Shown: piece by piece, positions 1 through 7,186 of the stretch
Layout of the letters: the number at the start of each line of letters is the position of its first letter
Numbering within the stretch: position 1 is the first letter of the stretch
DNA from: Myxococcales bacterium
GTDB taxonomy: Bacteria; Myxococcota; Polyangia; Nannocystales; Nannocystaceae
Length of the DNA stretch: 64,000 nucleotides
Reading direction: 5' to 3'
NCBI GenBank assembly: GCA_016793465.1
Contig: JAEUJW010000030.1
Location: 9,092-73,091 of the forward strand
The notes under the pieces: generated by a model
Database searches by the model: none
Told to the model about the DNA's origin: nothing
What the model saw: the letters and a program-made list of their open reading frames with translations, nothing else
Position numbers and translations under genes: made by a program

Positions 1-287
1 CCGGCCAGCTCGCCGCCCGCACCGGCGACCCCGCCCGCGCGCGCGGCTGGCTGGAGCGCTGCCTGTCCCTCACGACAGGTCGCATCGACCAGGCCGACGC
101 GCACGCGTCCGCCGCCCTCGAGCTCGCCCGCCTGCTCGCCCCCGCCGACCCCACCCGCGCCTGCGCCCTCCTCACCGCCGCCCGCTCCGCCCTGCCCGAG
201 CCGCGCAAGTCCGAGGCCGCGGCCCTCGCGACGACCGCCTGCACGCCCGCCGCGCCCCTCGACCCCGCGGCCCCGCCGGTCCGCTGA
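1..287 (+). CDS. C-terminal end of a TPR-like helical protein (partial)
   Basis: The open frame entering from the left edge (first full codon at base 3) runs to TGA at 285-287. It encodes about 94 residues rich in Ala, Leu and Arg with helix-turn-helix periodicity, for example GDPARARGWLERCL and DPTRACALLTAARSAL. Such tandem helical hairpins with a conserved small residue and acidic cap are typical of TPR or TPR-like repeats. In myxobacteria these often form the C-terminus of Ser/Thr kinases or large scaffold proteins. The tail is Pro/Ala-rich. The N-terminal part lies outside the window, so the enzyme or scaffold identity cannot be decided. Confidence 0.55.
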   Translation, partial: GQLAARTGDPARARGWLERCLSLTTGRIDQADAHASAALELARLLAPADPTRACALLTAARSALPEPRKSEAAALATTACTPAAPLDPAAPPVR

Positions 288-310
288 TCCCGCCCCGCCG
301 CGCCCCACCG

Positions 311-479
311 CCTCCCCTCACCCGCGACAGCCGCTCCGCCGGCTCGCCGACCCACGGCACCCCGTCACCCGCGACAGCCGCTCGCCAGCCGCTCCGCCAG
401 CTCGCCGACCCGCGGCACCCCGCCTCCCCTCACCCGCGACAGCCGCTCGCCAGCCGCTCCGCCAGCTCGCCGACCCGCA
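311..479. repeat. Tandem duplications of the 3-prime end of the WYL regulator gene
   Basis: A unit of about 60 bases beginning CACCCGCGACAGCCGCT and ending CTCGCCGACCC occurs three times, near 318-353, 366-412 and 431-475. The rightmost copy is the true 3-prime end of the regulator gene on the minus strand (its last residues are VGELAERLASGCRG). The middle copy is nearly identical. The left copy is shortened and diverged. They look like slipped-strand or unequal-crossover duplications of the gene tail into the downstream spacer. Confidence 0.8.
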
Positions 480-1383
480 CGCGCAGCGCCGGCGGCTCCT
501 CGACCTCGAACGCGTGCCCGAGGATCGCCAGCCACACCGCGACGCCGTCGAGGCTCGACGCCCCGGTCTCGAGGCGGCAGCGCCCCGGCCCGAGCGCCGT
601 CACCGTGCCGTAGCGCGGCCCGACCACCGCCCGCACCGCGTCCGCGTCCGCGTGCAGCAGCACGCGGGCCCGCAGCGCGTAGCCGCCGCTGTGCACCCCG
701 CGCGACACGTACGCCCCGACGTCCTCGGCGGGCGGATCCCTCGGCGCGCAGCCCTCCCCGACCGCGATCCCCGCGATCCTGTCGACGCGGAACGTCCGCC
801 AGTCGCGGCGCCCGCGGTCCCACGCCACCAGGTACCAGCGCCCGCCGACGTGCGCCAGGCGGTTGGGCTCGACCGTCCGCCGCGCCGCCGCGCCGCCGTG
901 CCCCGCGTAGTCGAACTCGACCGCGCGGTGCTCCGAGCACGCCGACGCCAGCGTCGCCACCGCCGCCAGCTCGACCCGCGGCCCGCCCTCCGGCAGCCGC
1001 ACGATCGCCGCCCGCATGGCCGCCAGCCGCCTGCGCAGCCGCGTCGGCAGGACCACCTCGAGCTTCGCCGTGGCCCGCTGCGCCGCCTCGGGCAGGCCCG
1101 TCACCTCCGAGGCCGCCGCCGCGTCGAGCCCGAGCGCCACCGCCAGCGCCTCGTCGTCGGCCAGCATCAGCGGCGGCAGCGAGCGCCCGGCTCCGAGGCG
1201 GTACCCGCCCGCCGGCCCCGACGTCGCGTGCACCGGGTAGCCCAGCTCGCGCAGGCGATCGATGTCCCGCCGCAGCGTCCGGTCGGTCACCTCGAGGCGC
1301 TCGACCAGCTCCGGCCCCGTCCACGTCGACCGCGCCTGCAGCAGCGACAACAGGCGCAGCAGCCTCGCCGAGCTCTTCAACAT
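430..1383 (-). CDS. YafY/WYL-family transcriptional regulator
   Basis: A 317-residue regulator of the YafY (DeoR-like HTH plus WYL) family. Residues about 1-60 form an HTH_11 winged helix (TWTGPELVERLEVTDRTLRR then DIDRLRELGYPV). The middle to C-terminal part holds the WYL ligand-sensing domain (EFDYAGHGG, then EPNRLAHVGGRWYLVAWDR and FRVDRI) and a WCX-like tail. It is transcribed away from the GFA-fold gene at 1445, and a palindrome lies between the two genes. By analogy with the family it probably represses its neighbour and itself and responds to a small ligand that cannot be named from sequence. Length is normal for the family. Its 3-prime end is duplicated downstream. Confidence 0.88.
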   Translation of the reverse strand: MLKSSARLLRLLSLLQARSTWTGPELVERLEVTDRTLRRDIDRLRELGYPVHATSGPAGGYRLGAGRSLPPLMLADDEALAVALGLDAAAASEVTGLPEAAQRATAKLEVVLPTRLRRRLAAMRAAIVRLPEGGPRVELAAVATLASACSEHRAVEFDYAGHGGAAARRTVEPNRLAHVGGRWYLVAWDRGRRDWRTFRVDRIAGIAVGEGCAPRDPPAEDVGAYVSRGVHSGGYALRARVLLHADADAVRAVVGPRYGTVTALGPGRCRLETGASSLDGVAVWLAILGHAFEVEEPPALRVRVGELAERLASGCRG

Positions 1384-1404
1384 TCGCCCAGCCTAACAAA
1401 CATC

Positions 1405-1423
1405 GCGGACAAGATCTGTCCGC
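1405..1423. promoter_or_regulatory. Palindromic operator between WYL regulator and GFA gene
   Basis: Arms GCGGACA (1405-1411) and TGTCCGC (1417-1423) are perfect inverted repeats around AGATC. The palindrome lies in the divergent intergenic region and would overlap the -35 position of the GFA gene promoter. That is where an autoregulating WYL repressor would bind. Binding is inferred. Confidence 0.65.
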
Positions 1424-1432
1424 AATCGGTCC

Positions 1433-1438
1433 TATGCT
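1433..1438 (+). promoter_or_regulatory. -10 box TATGCT, probable leaderless start for the GFA gene
   Basis: TATGCT ends 6 bases before the ATG at 1445, so transcription would begin at or next to the start codon. No ribosome binding site is visible between them. Confidence 0.45.
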
Positions 1439-1444
1439 GCGGCC

Positions 1445-1858
1445 ATGACCGACAAGCAACTCCTCGAGGGCGGCTGCCACTGCGGCGCCGTGCGTTACCG
1501 GGCCAGCGTCGACCTGAAGGCCGGCACGACCCGCTGCAACTGCCGCATCTGCACGATGTCCGGCAACTGGGGCGCCTTCCTCCGCCCCGGCGAGTTCGAG
1601 CTGACCGCCGGCGGGGACGACCTCGCGGACTACCGCCAGCCCGGCGGCACCACCAGCCTGCACTTCTGCCGCAAGTGCGGCGTCCGCCCGTTCGCCCACG
1701 GCGACGCCCCGTGGATGGGCGGCGAGTACTACAGCATCAACCTCAACTGCCTCGACGATCAGTCGCTGCTCGGCGGCCTGCCGGTGCGCTGGTTCGACGG
1801 CCGCCACGACGACTGGGAGAACACCCGCGACGAGGTCTCGCCCGCCCCCTGGCCGTAG
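1445..1858 (+). CDS. GFA (CENP-V/Gfa) fold zinc protein
   Basis: A 137-residue protein of the GFA family, named after glutathione-dependent formaldehyde-activating enzyme, although most members have no proven activity. The zinc-binding cysteines are clear: CHCGAVRY near residue 11, CNCRIC near residue 34 and CRKCG near residue 76. They make up the usual structural and catalytic Zn sites. There is no signal peptide, so it is cytosolic. The gene diverges from a WYL regulator with an operator between them, suggesting ligand-inducible expression. A -10 box 6 bases before the ATG suggests a leaderless mRNA. The substrate cannot be inferred. Confidence 0.85.
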   Translation: MTDKQLLEGGCHCGAVRYRASVDLKAGTTRCNCRICTMSGNWGAFLRPGEFELTAGGDDLADYRQPGGTTSLHFCRKCGVRPFAHGDAPWMGGEYYSINLNCLDDQSLLGGLPVRWFDGRHDDWENTRDEVSPAPWP

Positions 1859-2024
1859 CGCGCGCGGCGGGATCGCCGGCGCATGCGGCCGAACCCCGCA
1901 AGCGATCCGCCCGCAGGCCCCGCGCGAGCCCGCCGCCGCGAGACCCGGGACCGCGGGCTCGTCCGTCGCTTCCGCCGAGCGGTCGTCGGTCCGGACGCGT
2001 AGGTTGGCGTCGGGAGCACCGACC

Positions 2025-3149
2025 ATGACCGCGTCGTCCACCATGCGCTTGACCGCCGCCCGCGCGCTCGGCCCGCGGCGCCTCGACACCCGCGGCCGGC
2101 CGCCGACGGACGGCGTGCCCCTGCCCGAGCACGTGCGCCGCGCCGCGGAGGCGCTGTTCGAGGCCGACCTCTCGGCCGTGCGCGTGCACGCCTGGCCGGG
2201 CGCGCCGCGCCCGCGGGCGCTGGCCTGCACGAGCGGCCCGCGGATCTTCTTCGCCCCCGGCGCCTACGCCCCGGACACCGGCGCGGGCCTGCGGCTGCTC
2301 GGCCACGAGCTCGCCCACGTGATCCAGCAGCGCTGCGGGCGGGCCCACAACCCGCTCGGCTACGGCCTGCTCACCGTCCGCGACGCCGCGCTCGAGCGCG
2401 AGGCGGACCGCATGGGCGCCCTGCTGGCCGCCCGCGTGCAGGCCGCGCGCGGCGCCGTCGTCCAGCGCATGGAGTCGCAGTACGTCATCGTCGTCGACGA
2501 GTCCGGCGCGCCGATCGACGTCGAGATGAACGGCAGCTCGCAGCGCTGGGTGGTCGAGGGCGAGAACGCCGACCCGCCCGTCTACACCGTCCAGCGCCGC
2601 AAGGACGCCTACACCCTGCGCTTCTGGGACGGCAGCACCCTCGTCAAGCTGGCGGCCGAGGTGCGCAGGGAGACCGTCGTCGAGGCGCGGGCGACGGCGA
2701 CGCTGCCGGAGTTCCAGCTCACGCTGAAGGGCAACCTCCAGACCGTGATGGGTCGCAGGTTCACCGGCTTCGAGGGCACCAACAAGGGCGACGGGCACTT
2801 CGAGAAGCACGGCAAGGAGTTCGCCGTCGACAGCAAGCAGGAGTACATCCGCGCGGCCAAGCAGTTCGGCGAGGACACGCTCGGGCAGTACATGGACTTC
2901 ACCGTGCAGAACTCGTTCGTGCGCTGCGACCTGCCCGACCGCGAGAAGCGCCGCGTGTTCGCCGCCAACGGCAAGCAGATCCGGACCTTCTACGTGTGGA
3001 ACAAGAAGTTCTCGCGCGACCCGTTCGCCTACGCGATCGCCTTCACGGTCGACCTGCTCCCGGGCACGCGCCTCGAGTGGAGCGCGGCGCTGCGGGAGAA
3101 GGGCGTCGACCTGACCGGGGCCTTCCTCGAGCTAAACAGGGGGCTGTGA
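2025..3149 (+). CDS. DUF4157 metallopeptidase-like protein with toxin-like C-terminal domain
   Basis: A 374-residue protein without signal peptide. The ATG at 2025 is preceded by GGGAG 8 bases upstream. Residues about 30-130 are a DUF4157 domain with the zinc motif HELAHVIQQ (94-102) and a downstream EREAD acidic ligand. DUF4157 is common in proteins linked to extracellular contractile injection systems and polymorphic toxins. A VVQRM motif follows at 145-149. The C-terminal 200 residues form a different domain with H-FEKHGKEF (H258, H262) and QEYIRAA, reminiscent of small nuclease toxins at polymorphic-toxin C-termini; that resemblance is tentative. The stop overlaps the ATG of the next gene, so the two are translationally coupled, as expected for a toxin and an immunity or accessory protein. 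It lies in the R-body island. Confidence 0.75.
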   Translation: MTASSTMRLTAARALGPRRLDTRGRPPTDGVPLPEHVRRAAEALFEADLSAVRVHAWPGAPRPRALACTSGPRIFFAPGAYAPDTGAGLRLLGHELAHVIQQRCGRAHNPLGYGLLTVRDAALEREADRMGALLAARVQAARGAVVQRMESQYVIVVDESGAPIDVEMNGSSQRWVVEGENADPPVYTVQRRKDAYTLRFWDGSTLVKLAAEVRRETVVEARATATLPEFQLTLKGNLQTVMGRRFTGFEGTNKGDGHFEKHGKEFAVDSKQEYIRAAKQFGEDTLGQYMDFTVQNSFVRCDLPDREKRRVFAANGKQIRTFYVWNKKFSRDPFAYAIAFTVDLLPGTRLEWSAALREKGVDLTGAFLELNRGL

Positions 3150-4129
3150 TGCGGCGCGCCGTCGAGACGACGATCGAGGGCATCGTCGGCACGCGGGTGT
3201 GGACGCCGGAGTTCGAGGCCAAGCACCTCGCGCTCGGCGTCGAGGCCGCGCTGGCGAAGGCCCACGAGCGCCTGCGCCAGGAGGCGTTCCGCACGCGCAG
3301 GGACGGCCGCCACGTCGGCCTCGACACCGTGCTGATCGGCGACGACGGCGTGTACTTCGCGCTGAAGGAGGAGGTCCTGCGCATGCGGCACGTCGCGCCC
3401 GACCGCGTCGTCCTCCTGCAGACCGTGTTCCCGCTGTGCCTCCACCGCACGGCGCTCGACGAGCGCTGGTCCCACAGCGTGCGCATGCAGGTGACCTTCG
3501 ACGCGGACGGGCTCATCCACCACCTCGTCGGCGTCGTCGAGCTCGGCTGGCGCGAGGCCGCGGCGCTGCAGACCCGCGCGGCCCCGATCCAGCGCATGCA
3601 GCAGCTGCAGCGGGTCCGCGAGGTCGACTCCCGCGAGTACGCGTGCGGCGCCGTCGTCACGGCGACCCGCAGCGTGGCGAGCTGCCTCGCCGTCGTGCTC
3701 CACGACGCCGCGGCGCGGCGCGGCTGCCTCGGCCACATCGACACCGACTGCGTCGGCGACGACACCGAGCGCCGCTACGCGCTGCTCGCCGCGGCGCTGG
3801 CGACGATGCGGGCGACGTTGGCGAGCGAAGCGTTCACCGTGTCCGCGTTCGGCGGCACCGGCTGGTTCGAGCCCGCGAAGCTGCACGCGCTGGTGCCGTG
3901 GTTCCCGTCGACCCCGACCGGCACGCTGTCCGTCACCGAGGCGGTCGTCTACGACCCCACCGCGGAGCTGGCCCCGGTGCGGGTGGTCGCGCCGGACGAG
4001 TTGAGCTGGACCGCACGCGCCACGAACTACAACGCCTACGAGGACACCGACGACGCCTTCTACCTGTTCCGCGTCGCGTTCGGCCCCGAGACGCTGGACC
4101 TGGCCGTGCACATCGCGCTCGACGCGTGA
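3149..4129 (+). CDS. Partner of the DUF4157 toxin-like protein; function unknown
   Basis: A 326-residue soluble protein with no family I recognise. Its ATG overlaps the TGA of the DUF4157 gene (TGATG), so expression is coupled. It is mixed alpha/beta with several stretches that look like beta sheet (HVGLDTVLIGDDGVYFALK; AYEDTDDAFYLFRVAFG). A PIQRM motif sits at residues 146-150, resembling the VVQRM of the upstream protein. The coupling suggests an immunity protein, chaperone or second cargo. Its size (larger than most immunity proteins) leaves the role open. There is no signal peptide or membrane segment. Confidence 0.6.
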   Translation: MRRAVETTIEGIVGTRVWTPEFEAKHLALGVEAALAKAHERLRQEAFRTRRDGRHVGLDTVLIGDDGVYFALKEEVLRMRHVAPDRVVLLQTVFPLCLHRTALDERWSHSVRMQVTFDADGLIHHLVGVVELGWREAAALQTRAAPIQRMQQLQRVREVDSREYACGAVVTATRSVASCLAVVLHDAAARRGCLGHIDTDCVGDDTERRYALLAAALATMRATLASEAFTVSAFGGTGWFEPAKLHALVPWFPSTPTGTLSVTEAVVYDPTAELAPVRVVAPDELSWTARATNYNAYEDTDDAFYLFRVAFGPETLDLAVHIALDA

Positions 4130-4242
4130 CGCGCCCGCGCGGGCCGTCGATCTCGCCGCCTCGGCGTCGACTCCACCGCAAGCTCCGTGGCGCGCCCCCG
4201 TTCCTCCGCGGACGACGCGGCGAACCTCGCCGACGCCTCGCG

Positions 4243-4248
4243 TACGAT
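4243..4248 (+). promoter_or_regulatory. -10 box TACGAT upstream of the DUF1906 gene
   Basis: TACGAT ends 8 bases before the ATG at 4257. The short interval GCGAGGCC holds a weak GAGG, so the mRNA is leaderless or nearly so. Confidence 0.4.
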
Positions 4249-4256
4249 GCGAGGCC

Positions 4257-5132
4257 ATGACCACCACGACCCTCCAGGGCGCCGTATACACCGCCCCCGA
4301 CTACCTCGCCGGGTTCGACCAGGACACCGCGCTGACCGCCACCTCCGCCGCCGGCTACTACGCCGACGGCTACCGCTTCTCCGTCCGCTACCTCTCGCTC
4401 GGCGCCGAGCGGCCGCAGGACCTCACGCCCGCCGAGGCCGCGCTGATCCTCGCGGCCGGCCTGGCCGTCATGCCCGTGCAGCACGTCGACGCCTACGGCT
4501 GGACGCCGACCACCGGCCTCGGCCAGTCGCACGGCGCCAGCGCGGCCGCCGACGCCCGGGGCGTCGGCTTCCCGCCCGGCATGTGCGTGTGGCTCGACCT
4601 CGAGGGCGTCGCCGCCGGCACCACCGGCGCCGCCGTCGTCGACTACTGCCAGGCCTGGTACGCCGCCGTCGCCGCGGACGGCTACGTGCCCGGCATCTAC
4701 GTCGGGCCCAACAGCGGCCTCACCAGCAGCCAGCTGTCCGACCTGTCGTTCGCGCACTACTGGAGCTCGGCCAGCAGCCACCTGCCGAGCCCGAGCCGCG
4801 GCTTCCAGATGTTCCAGGGCCTCGTCGAGGAGCACCGCTTCGACCCCGACTACACCGTCGTCGACGCGCGCGGCGGGCGGGCGCTGTGGTTCGCCGCGGC
4901 CGCGGCCGTGTACCCGGTCCTGCGCGCCGGCAACACCGCCGCGAGCGACGCGGTCCGCTGCCTGCAGCGCGCCCTCGTCGCCGGCGGCGCCGCCCTCGCC
5001 GTCGACGGCCTGTTCGGCCCGGCGACCACCGCGGCGGTCGAGGGCGTGCAGCGCGGCGCGGGCCTCACGGTCGACGGCGTCGTCGGCCCCGCGACGTGGC
5101 CGGTGATCGTCGCCGCCGCGACCGCGCGGTAG
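4257..5132 (+). CDS. DUF1906 glycoside-hydrolase-like protein with peptidoglycan-binding domain
   Basis: A 291-residue protein. Residues about 10-200 match the Rv2525c-like DUF1906 (glycoside-hydrolase-like TIM barrel) pattern: an initial GFD, a strand with MPVQHVDAYG, a conserved VWLDLEG acidic strand and GYVPGIYVGPNSG. Residues about 225-288 form a PG_binding_1 domain (VRCLQRALV, then LAVDGLFGPATTAAVEGVQR and VDGVVGPATW). Together they suggest a muralytic or cell-wall-targeted protein. No signal peptide or membrane segment is visible. It therefore needs lysis, an injection machine or a non-classical route to reach a wall, which fits its place among DUF4157 and Reb genes. Enzymatic activity is inferred only from family resemblance. 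Confidence 0.8.
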   Translation: MTTTTLQGAVYTAPDYLAGFDQDTALTATSAAGYYADGYRFSVRYLSLGAERPQDLTPAEAALILAAGLAVMPVQHVDAYGWTPTTGLGQSHGASAAADARGVGFPPGMCVWLDLEGVAAGTTGAAVVDYCQAWYAAVAADGYVPGIYVGPNSGLTSSQLSDLSFAHYWSSASSHLPSPSRGFQMFQGLVEEHRFDPDYTVVDARGGRALWFAAAAAVYPVLRAGNTAASDAVRCLQRALVAGGAALAVDGLFGPATTAAVEGVQRGAGLTVDGVVGPATWPVIVAAATAR

Positions 5133-5133
5133 C

Positions 5134-5520
5134 TCAGCGGCGGCTGGCCCAGGCCGCCACCAGGCGCTCGGCGAAGCGGTCCGCCTCGGCCTCGAGCGCC
5201 TCGTCCTTCAGCACGACCACGCCGCGGCCGACGGGGTTGCGGGCCCGGCCGCTGCGCTGCTGCAGCACGTGGGCCAGCTCGTGCCCGAGCAGCCACACCC
5301 CGCGCTCGCTGTGCGGGTCGTAGAGGCCGGGCGCGAAGTGGATGTCGTCGCCGCAGGTGAACGCCAGCGCCCCGAGGGCCGCCGCCTCGCCGTCGACGTG
5401 CACGCGCACGCCGGTCAGGTCGATCGCCAGCAGCGCCTCGGCGAGCGCGCGGATCGCCGGCGGCAGCGCCTCCCCGCGGGCCCTCGGCGCCCGCCGCCTG
5501 GCCTCGGCCCGCCGGATCAC
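5134..5520 (-). CDS. Stand-alone DUF4157 domain protein
   Basis: A 128-residue protein made almost entirely of a DUF4157 domain, with HELAHVLQQ at 80-88 and an acidic EALEAEAD helix near residue 105. The start is the GTG at 5520, chosen because GGAGG lies 7 bases upstream; the longer open frame to the left of it is a GC artefact. It closely resembles the N-terminal half of the 2025-3149 protein (FAPG, LLGHELAHV, QQR-GRA-NP are shared) but has no C-terminal effector domain. It may be a processing protease, an adaptor or a remnant. It converges tail-to-tail with the DUF1906 gene, with one base between the stops. Confidence 0.75.
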   Translation of the reverse strand: MIRRAEARRRAPRARGEALPPAIRALAEALLAIDLTGVRVHVDGEAAALGALAFTCGDDIHFAPGLYDPHSERGVWLLGHELAHVLQQRSGRARNPVGRGVVVLKDEALEAEADRFAERLVAAWASRR

Positions 5521-5573
5521 CGCCGGACCTCCGCCGTCGTCGCCGCAATCGATGGCATGCGCGTCGCCCCGCC

Positions 5574-6416
5574 TCAGCGCTCGAAGTACGGCTGCAGCCT
5601 GGTCACCAGGAACGGGTATTGCCCGCTGACGTCGACCGACGTGTAATAACGATTGACGAGCCCGGTGGTCTGGTTCTCGTAGCGCAGGATCACGTCGACG
5701 ATGGTGCGCGCGCCGCCGAGCGCCGAGCGACGCACCTCGACGCCGGCGAAGTACACCGTCGCCGGCGAGCCCGGGACCGCGGACCCGTACTGCGCCACGT
5801 AGACCTCGGGGTAATTGATGCTGACATAGTTGAGCGCGCGCAATTCGTCGGAGTCGCCGGTGTTGTCGGCCAGCTGCAGCATGTCCTCGAAGATCTCGAG
5901 GATCTGCGCCTGCGTCGGCAGCGGCGACACGCCCTGGCTCGACAGCGCCGCGATCACGTCGGCCGTCAGGCTCTTCAGCGAGAACTGCGCGGTGGTGTTG
6001 ACGACCGCGCCCGGCAGGTCGCCGTCGAGGCTCGGCTCGAGCTCGCCGACGACGCGGTCGTAGGTCGTCTGCGTCGGGTCCTTCGGCACGATCGCGGCGA
6101 CGAATGCATCGAGCTCGAGCGCCGTCTGCGGGCGCAGGCGATAGATGTCGACCTCCTGCACCGCGAACGCCCAGCCCATCTCGCGCGCCAGATACGGGTT
6201 CTTCTGCAGCACGTATTGCAGGCGCTGCTCGTCGGTCGTCAGCCCCGGCGGCAGCGGCGTCGGGAGCAACTGCTGGTACTCCTTCTCCACGTCGCGCGAG
6301 GGGAAGAACGGCCGGATCCGGCCGATCGCGTAGACATATCCGAAGGGCCCGATCGAGGTCGACATCTGCACGACCGCCGGGCTGCCGCTCGTCCGTAACA
6401 TCGAGGTGCGCTGCAT
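5574..6416 (-). CDS. PatG-type domain protein (stand-alone PatG_D-like)
   Basis: A 280-residue protein closely resembling the C-terminal region of PatG, the macrocyclase protease of cyanobactin pathways. Recognisable features are GYVYAIGRIRPFFPS-VEKEYQQ at the start, then NPYLAREMGWAF, a DNTGDSDELRALNYVSINYP helix, VRRSALGGARTIVDVI and the terminal PFLVTRLQPYF. No subtilisin domain is attached. The function of this domain is unknown even in cyanobactin enzymes. The ATG at 6416 is preceded by a TACAAT -10 box 8 bases upstream. The gene diverges from the GNAT at 6578. Its place between DUF4157 genes and the Reb locus suggests a role in that island, perhaps peptide or cargo handling (inference). 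Confidence 0.7.
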   Translation of the reverse strand: MQRTSMLRTSGSPAVVQMSTSIGPFGYVYAIGRIRPFFPSRDVEKEYQQLLPTPLPPGLTTDEQRLQYVLQKNPYLAREMGWAFAVQEVDIYRLRPQTALELDAFVAAIVPKDPTQTTYDRVVGELEPSLDGDLPGAVVNTTAQFSLKSLTADVIAALSSQGVSPLPTQAQILEIFEDMLQLADNTGDSDELRALNYVSINYPEVYVAQYGSAVPGSPATVYFAGVEVRRSALGGARTIVDVILRYENQTTGLVNRYYTSVDVSGQYPFLVTRLQPYFER

Positions 6417-6424
6417 CGCCGGTC

Positions 6425-6430
6425 ATTGTA
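6425..6430 (-). promoter_or_regulatory. -10 box TACAAT for the PatG-like gene
   Basis: On the minus strand TACAAT ends 8 bases before the ATG at 6416. It is part of a compact divergent promoter region with the GNAT gene at 6578. Confidence 0.5.
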
Positions 6431-6565
6431 TGCACCGCACATTCGCCGGTCTCGGGCGAGGCGCCGGACGATCCCGCCGATCCGACGAACCTCGCGGGGC
6501 CCGCCGCGCGCAGAAGACGGCGCTCGCTCCGTGGATTCCGCCGGGCCGCGCGCCGACGGCTCGCG

Positions 6566-6571
6566 TATAAC
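6566..6571 (+). promoter_or_regulatory. -10 box TATAAC for the GNAT gene
   Basis: TATAAC ends 6 bases before the GTG at 6578. This places the transcription start at the start codon and supports the GTG as the true, leaderless start. Confidence 0.45.
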
Positions 6572-6577
6572 CCGATC

Positions 6578-7180
6578 GTGGCACACACGTCGACGCTCGC
6601 CCCGCGCCGCCTCGCACCGGCGCGCCTCGTCCAGCGCATGGCGCTCCCGGCCTGCTTCGTCGTCGGCGCGCGCCCCCCCGCCCCGCGGCCCGCCCCGCTG
6701 CCGCCCTCGCCCGCGCCGTGCCCGACCCCGCGTCCGCCCGCGCCGACGCCGACGCCCGCGCCGGCGTGCGGGCTGCGCATGCACGCGACCGCCGCCCTGG
6801 CGCCGACGCGCGCCCGCTTCGCGCCGCCGAGCGCGACGCGGCCGGCCCTCGCGGCGCGGCGGGTCGGCGCCGACGCCTGGCAACTGGCGGTCGCCCGCGG
6901 GCGCCGCACGCTCGGCGGCGTGGGCGTCGACCTCGACGGACCGGCGCGCATCTTCCTCCACGACCTGAAGGTCGAGCCCGCGGCCCGCGGCGCCGGCCTC
7001 GGCGCGTCGCTCGTGGCCGGGGCGCTGCGGCTCGGGCGCGCGGCCGGCCGCCGGATCGCCCGCCTGATCGCCGACGACGACGGCAGCGGCCGCCTGCTCG
7101 ACTGGTACGGCCGCCTCGGGTTCGTCGCCAGCGGGCGCGGCGGCCCGCGGCGGCCCGAGCTGCTGCGCTCGACCGCGTGA
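6578..7180 (+). CDS. GNAT-family N-acetyltransferase with Pro-rich N-terminus
   Basis: About 200 residues. The C-terminal 100 residues carry the GNAT signature: a beta strand IFLHDLKVEPAARGAGLGASLV (the acetyl-CoA pyrophosphate loop R-G-A-G-L-G) and the late motif LLDWYGRLGFVASGRGG. The N-terminal 70 residues are Pro/Ala-rich and contain LVQRM, like the VVQRM of the DUF4157 protein. The start is uncertain: the GTG at 6578 is favoured by a -10 box 6 bases upstream; the ATG at 6638 is the alternative. The substrate is unknown. It ends 6 bases from the convergent MpaB-like gene. Confidence 0.7.
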   Translation: MAHTSTLAPRRLAPARLVQRMALPACFVVGARPPAPRPAPLPPSPAPCPTPRPPAPTPTPAPACGLRMHATAALAPTRARFAPPSATRPALAARRVGADAWQLAVARGRRTLGGVGVDLDGPARIFLHDLKVEPAARGAGLGASLVAGALRLGRAAGRRIARLIADDDGSGRLLDWYGRLGFVASGRGGPRRPELLRSTA

Positions 7181-7186
7181 GCGCCG

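Noticed and set aside
5134..6951. Long minus-strand frame extending the small DUF4157 gene to the right
   Set aside because: The extension is antisense or out of frame over the PatG-like and GNAT genes. A GGAGG-preceded GTG at 5520 gives a compact domain-length protein.
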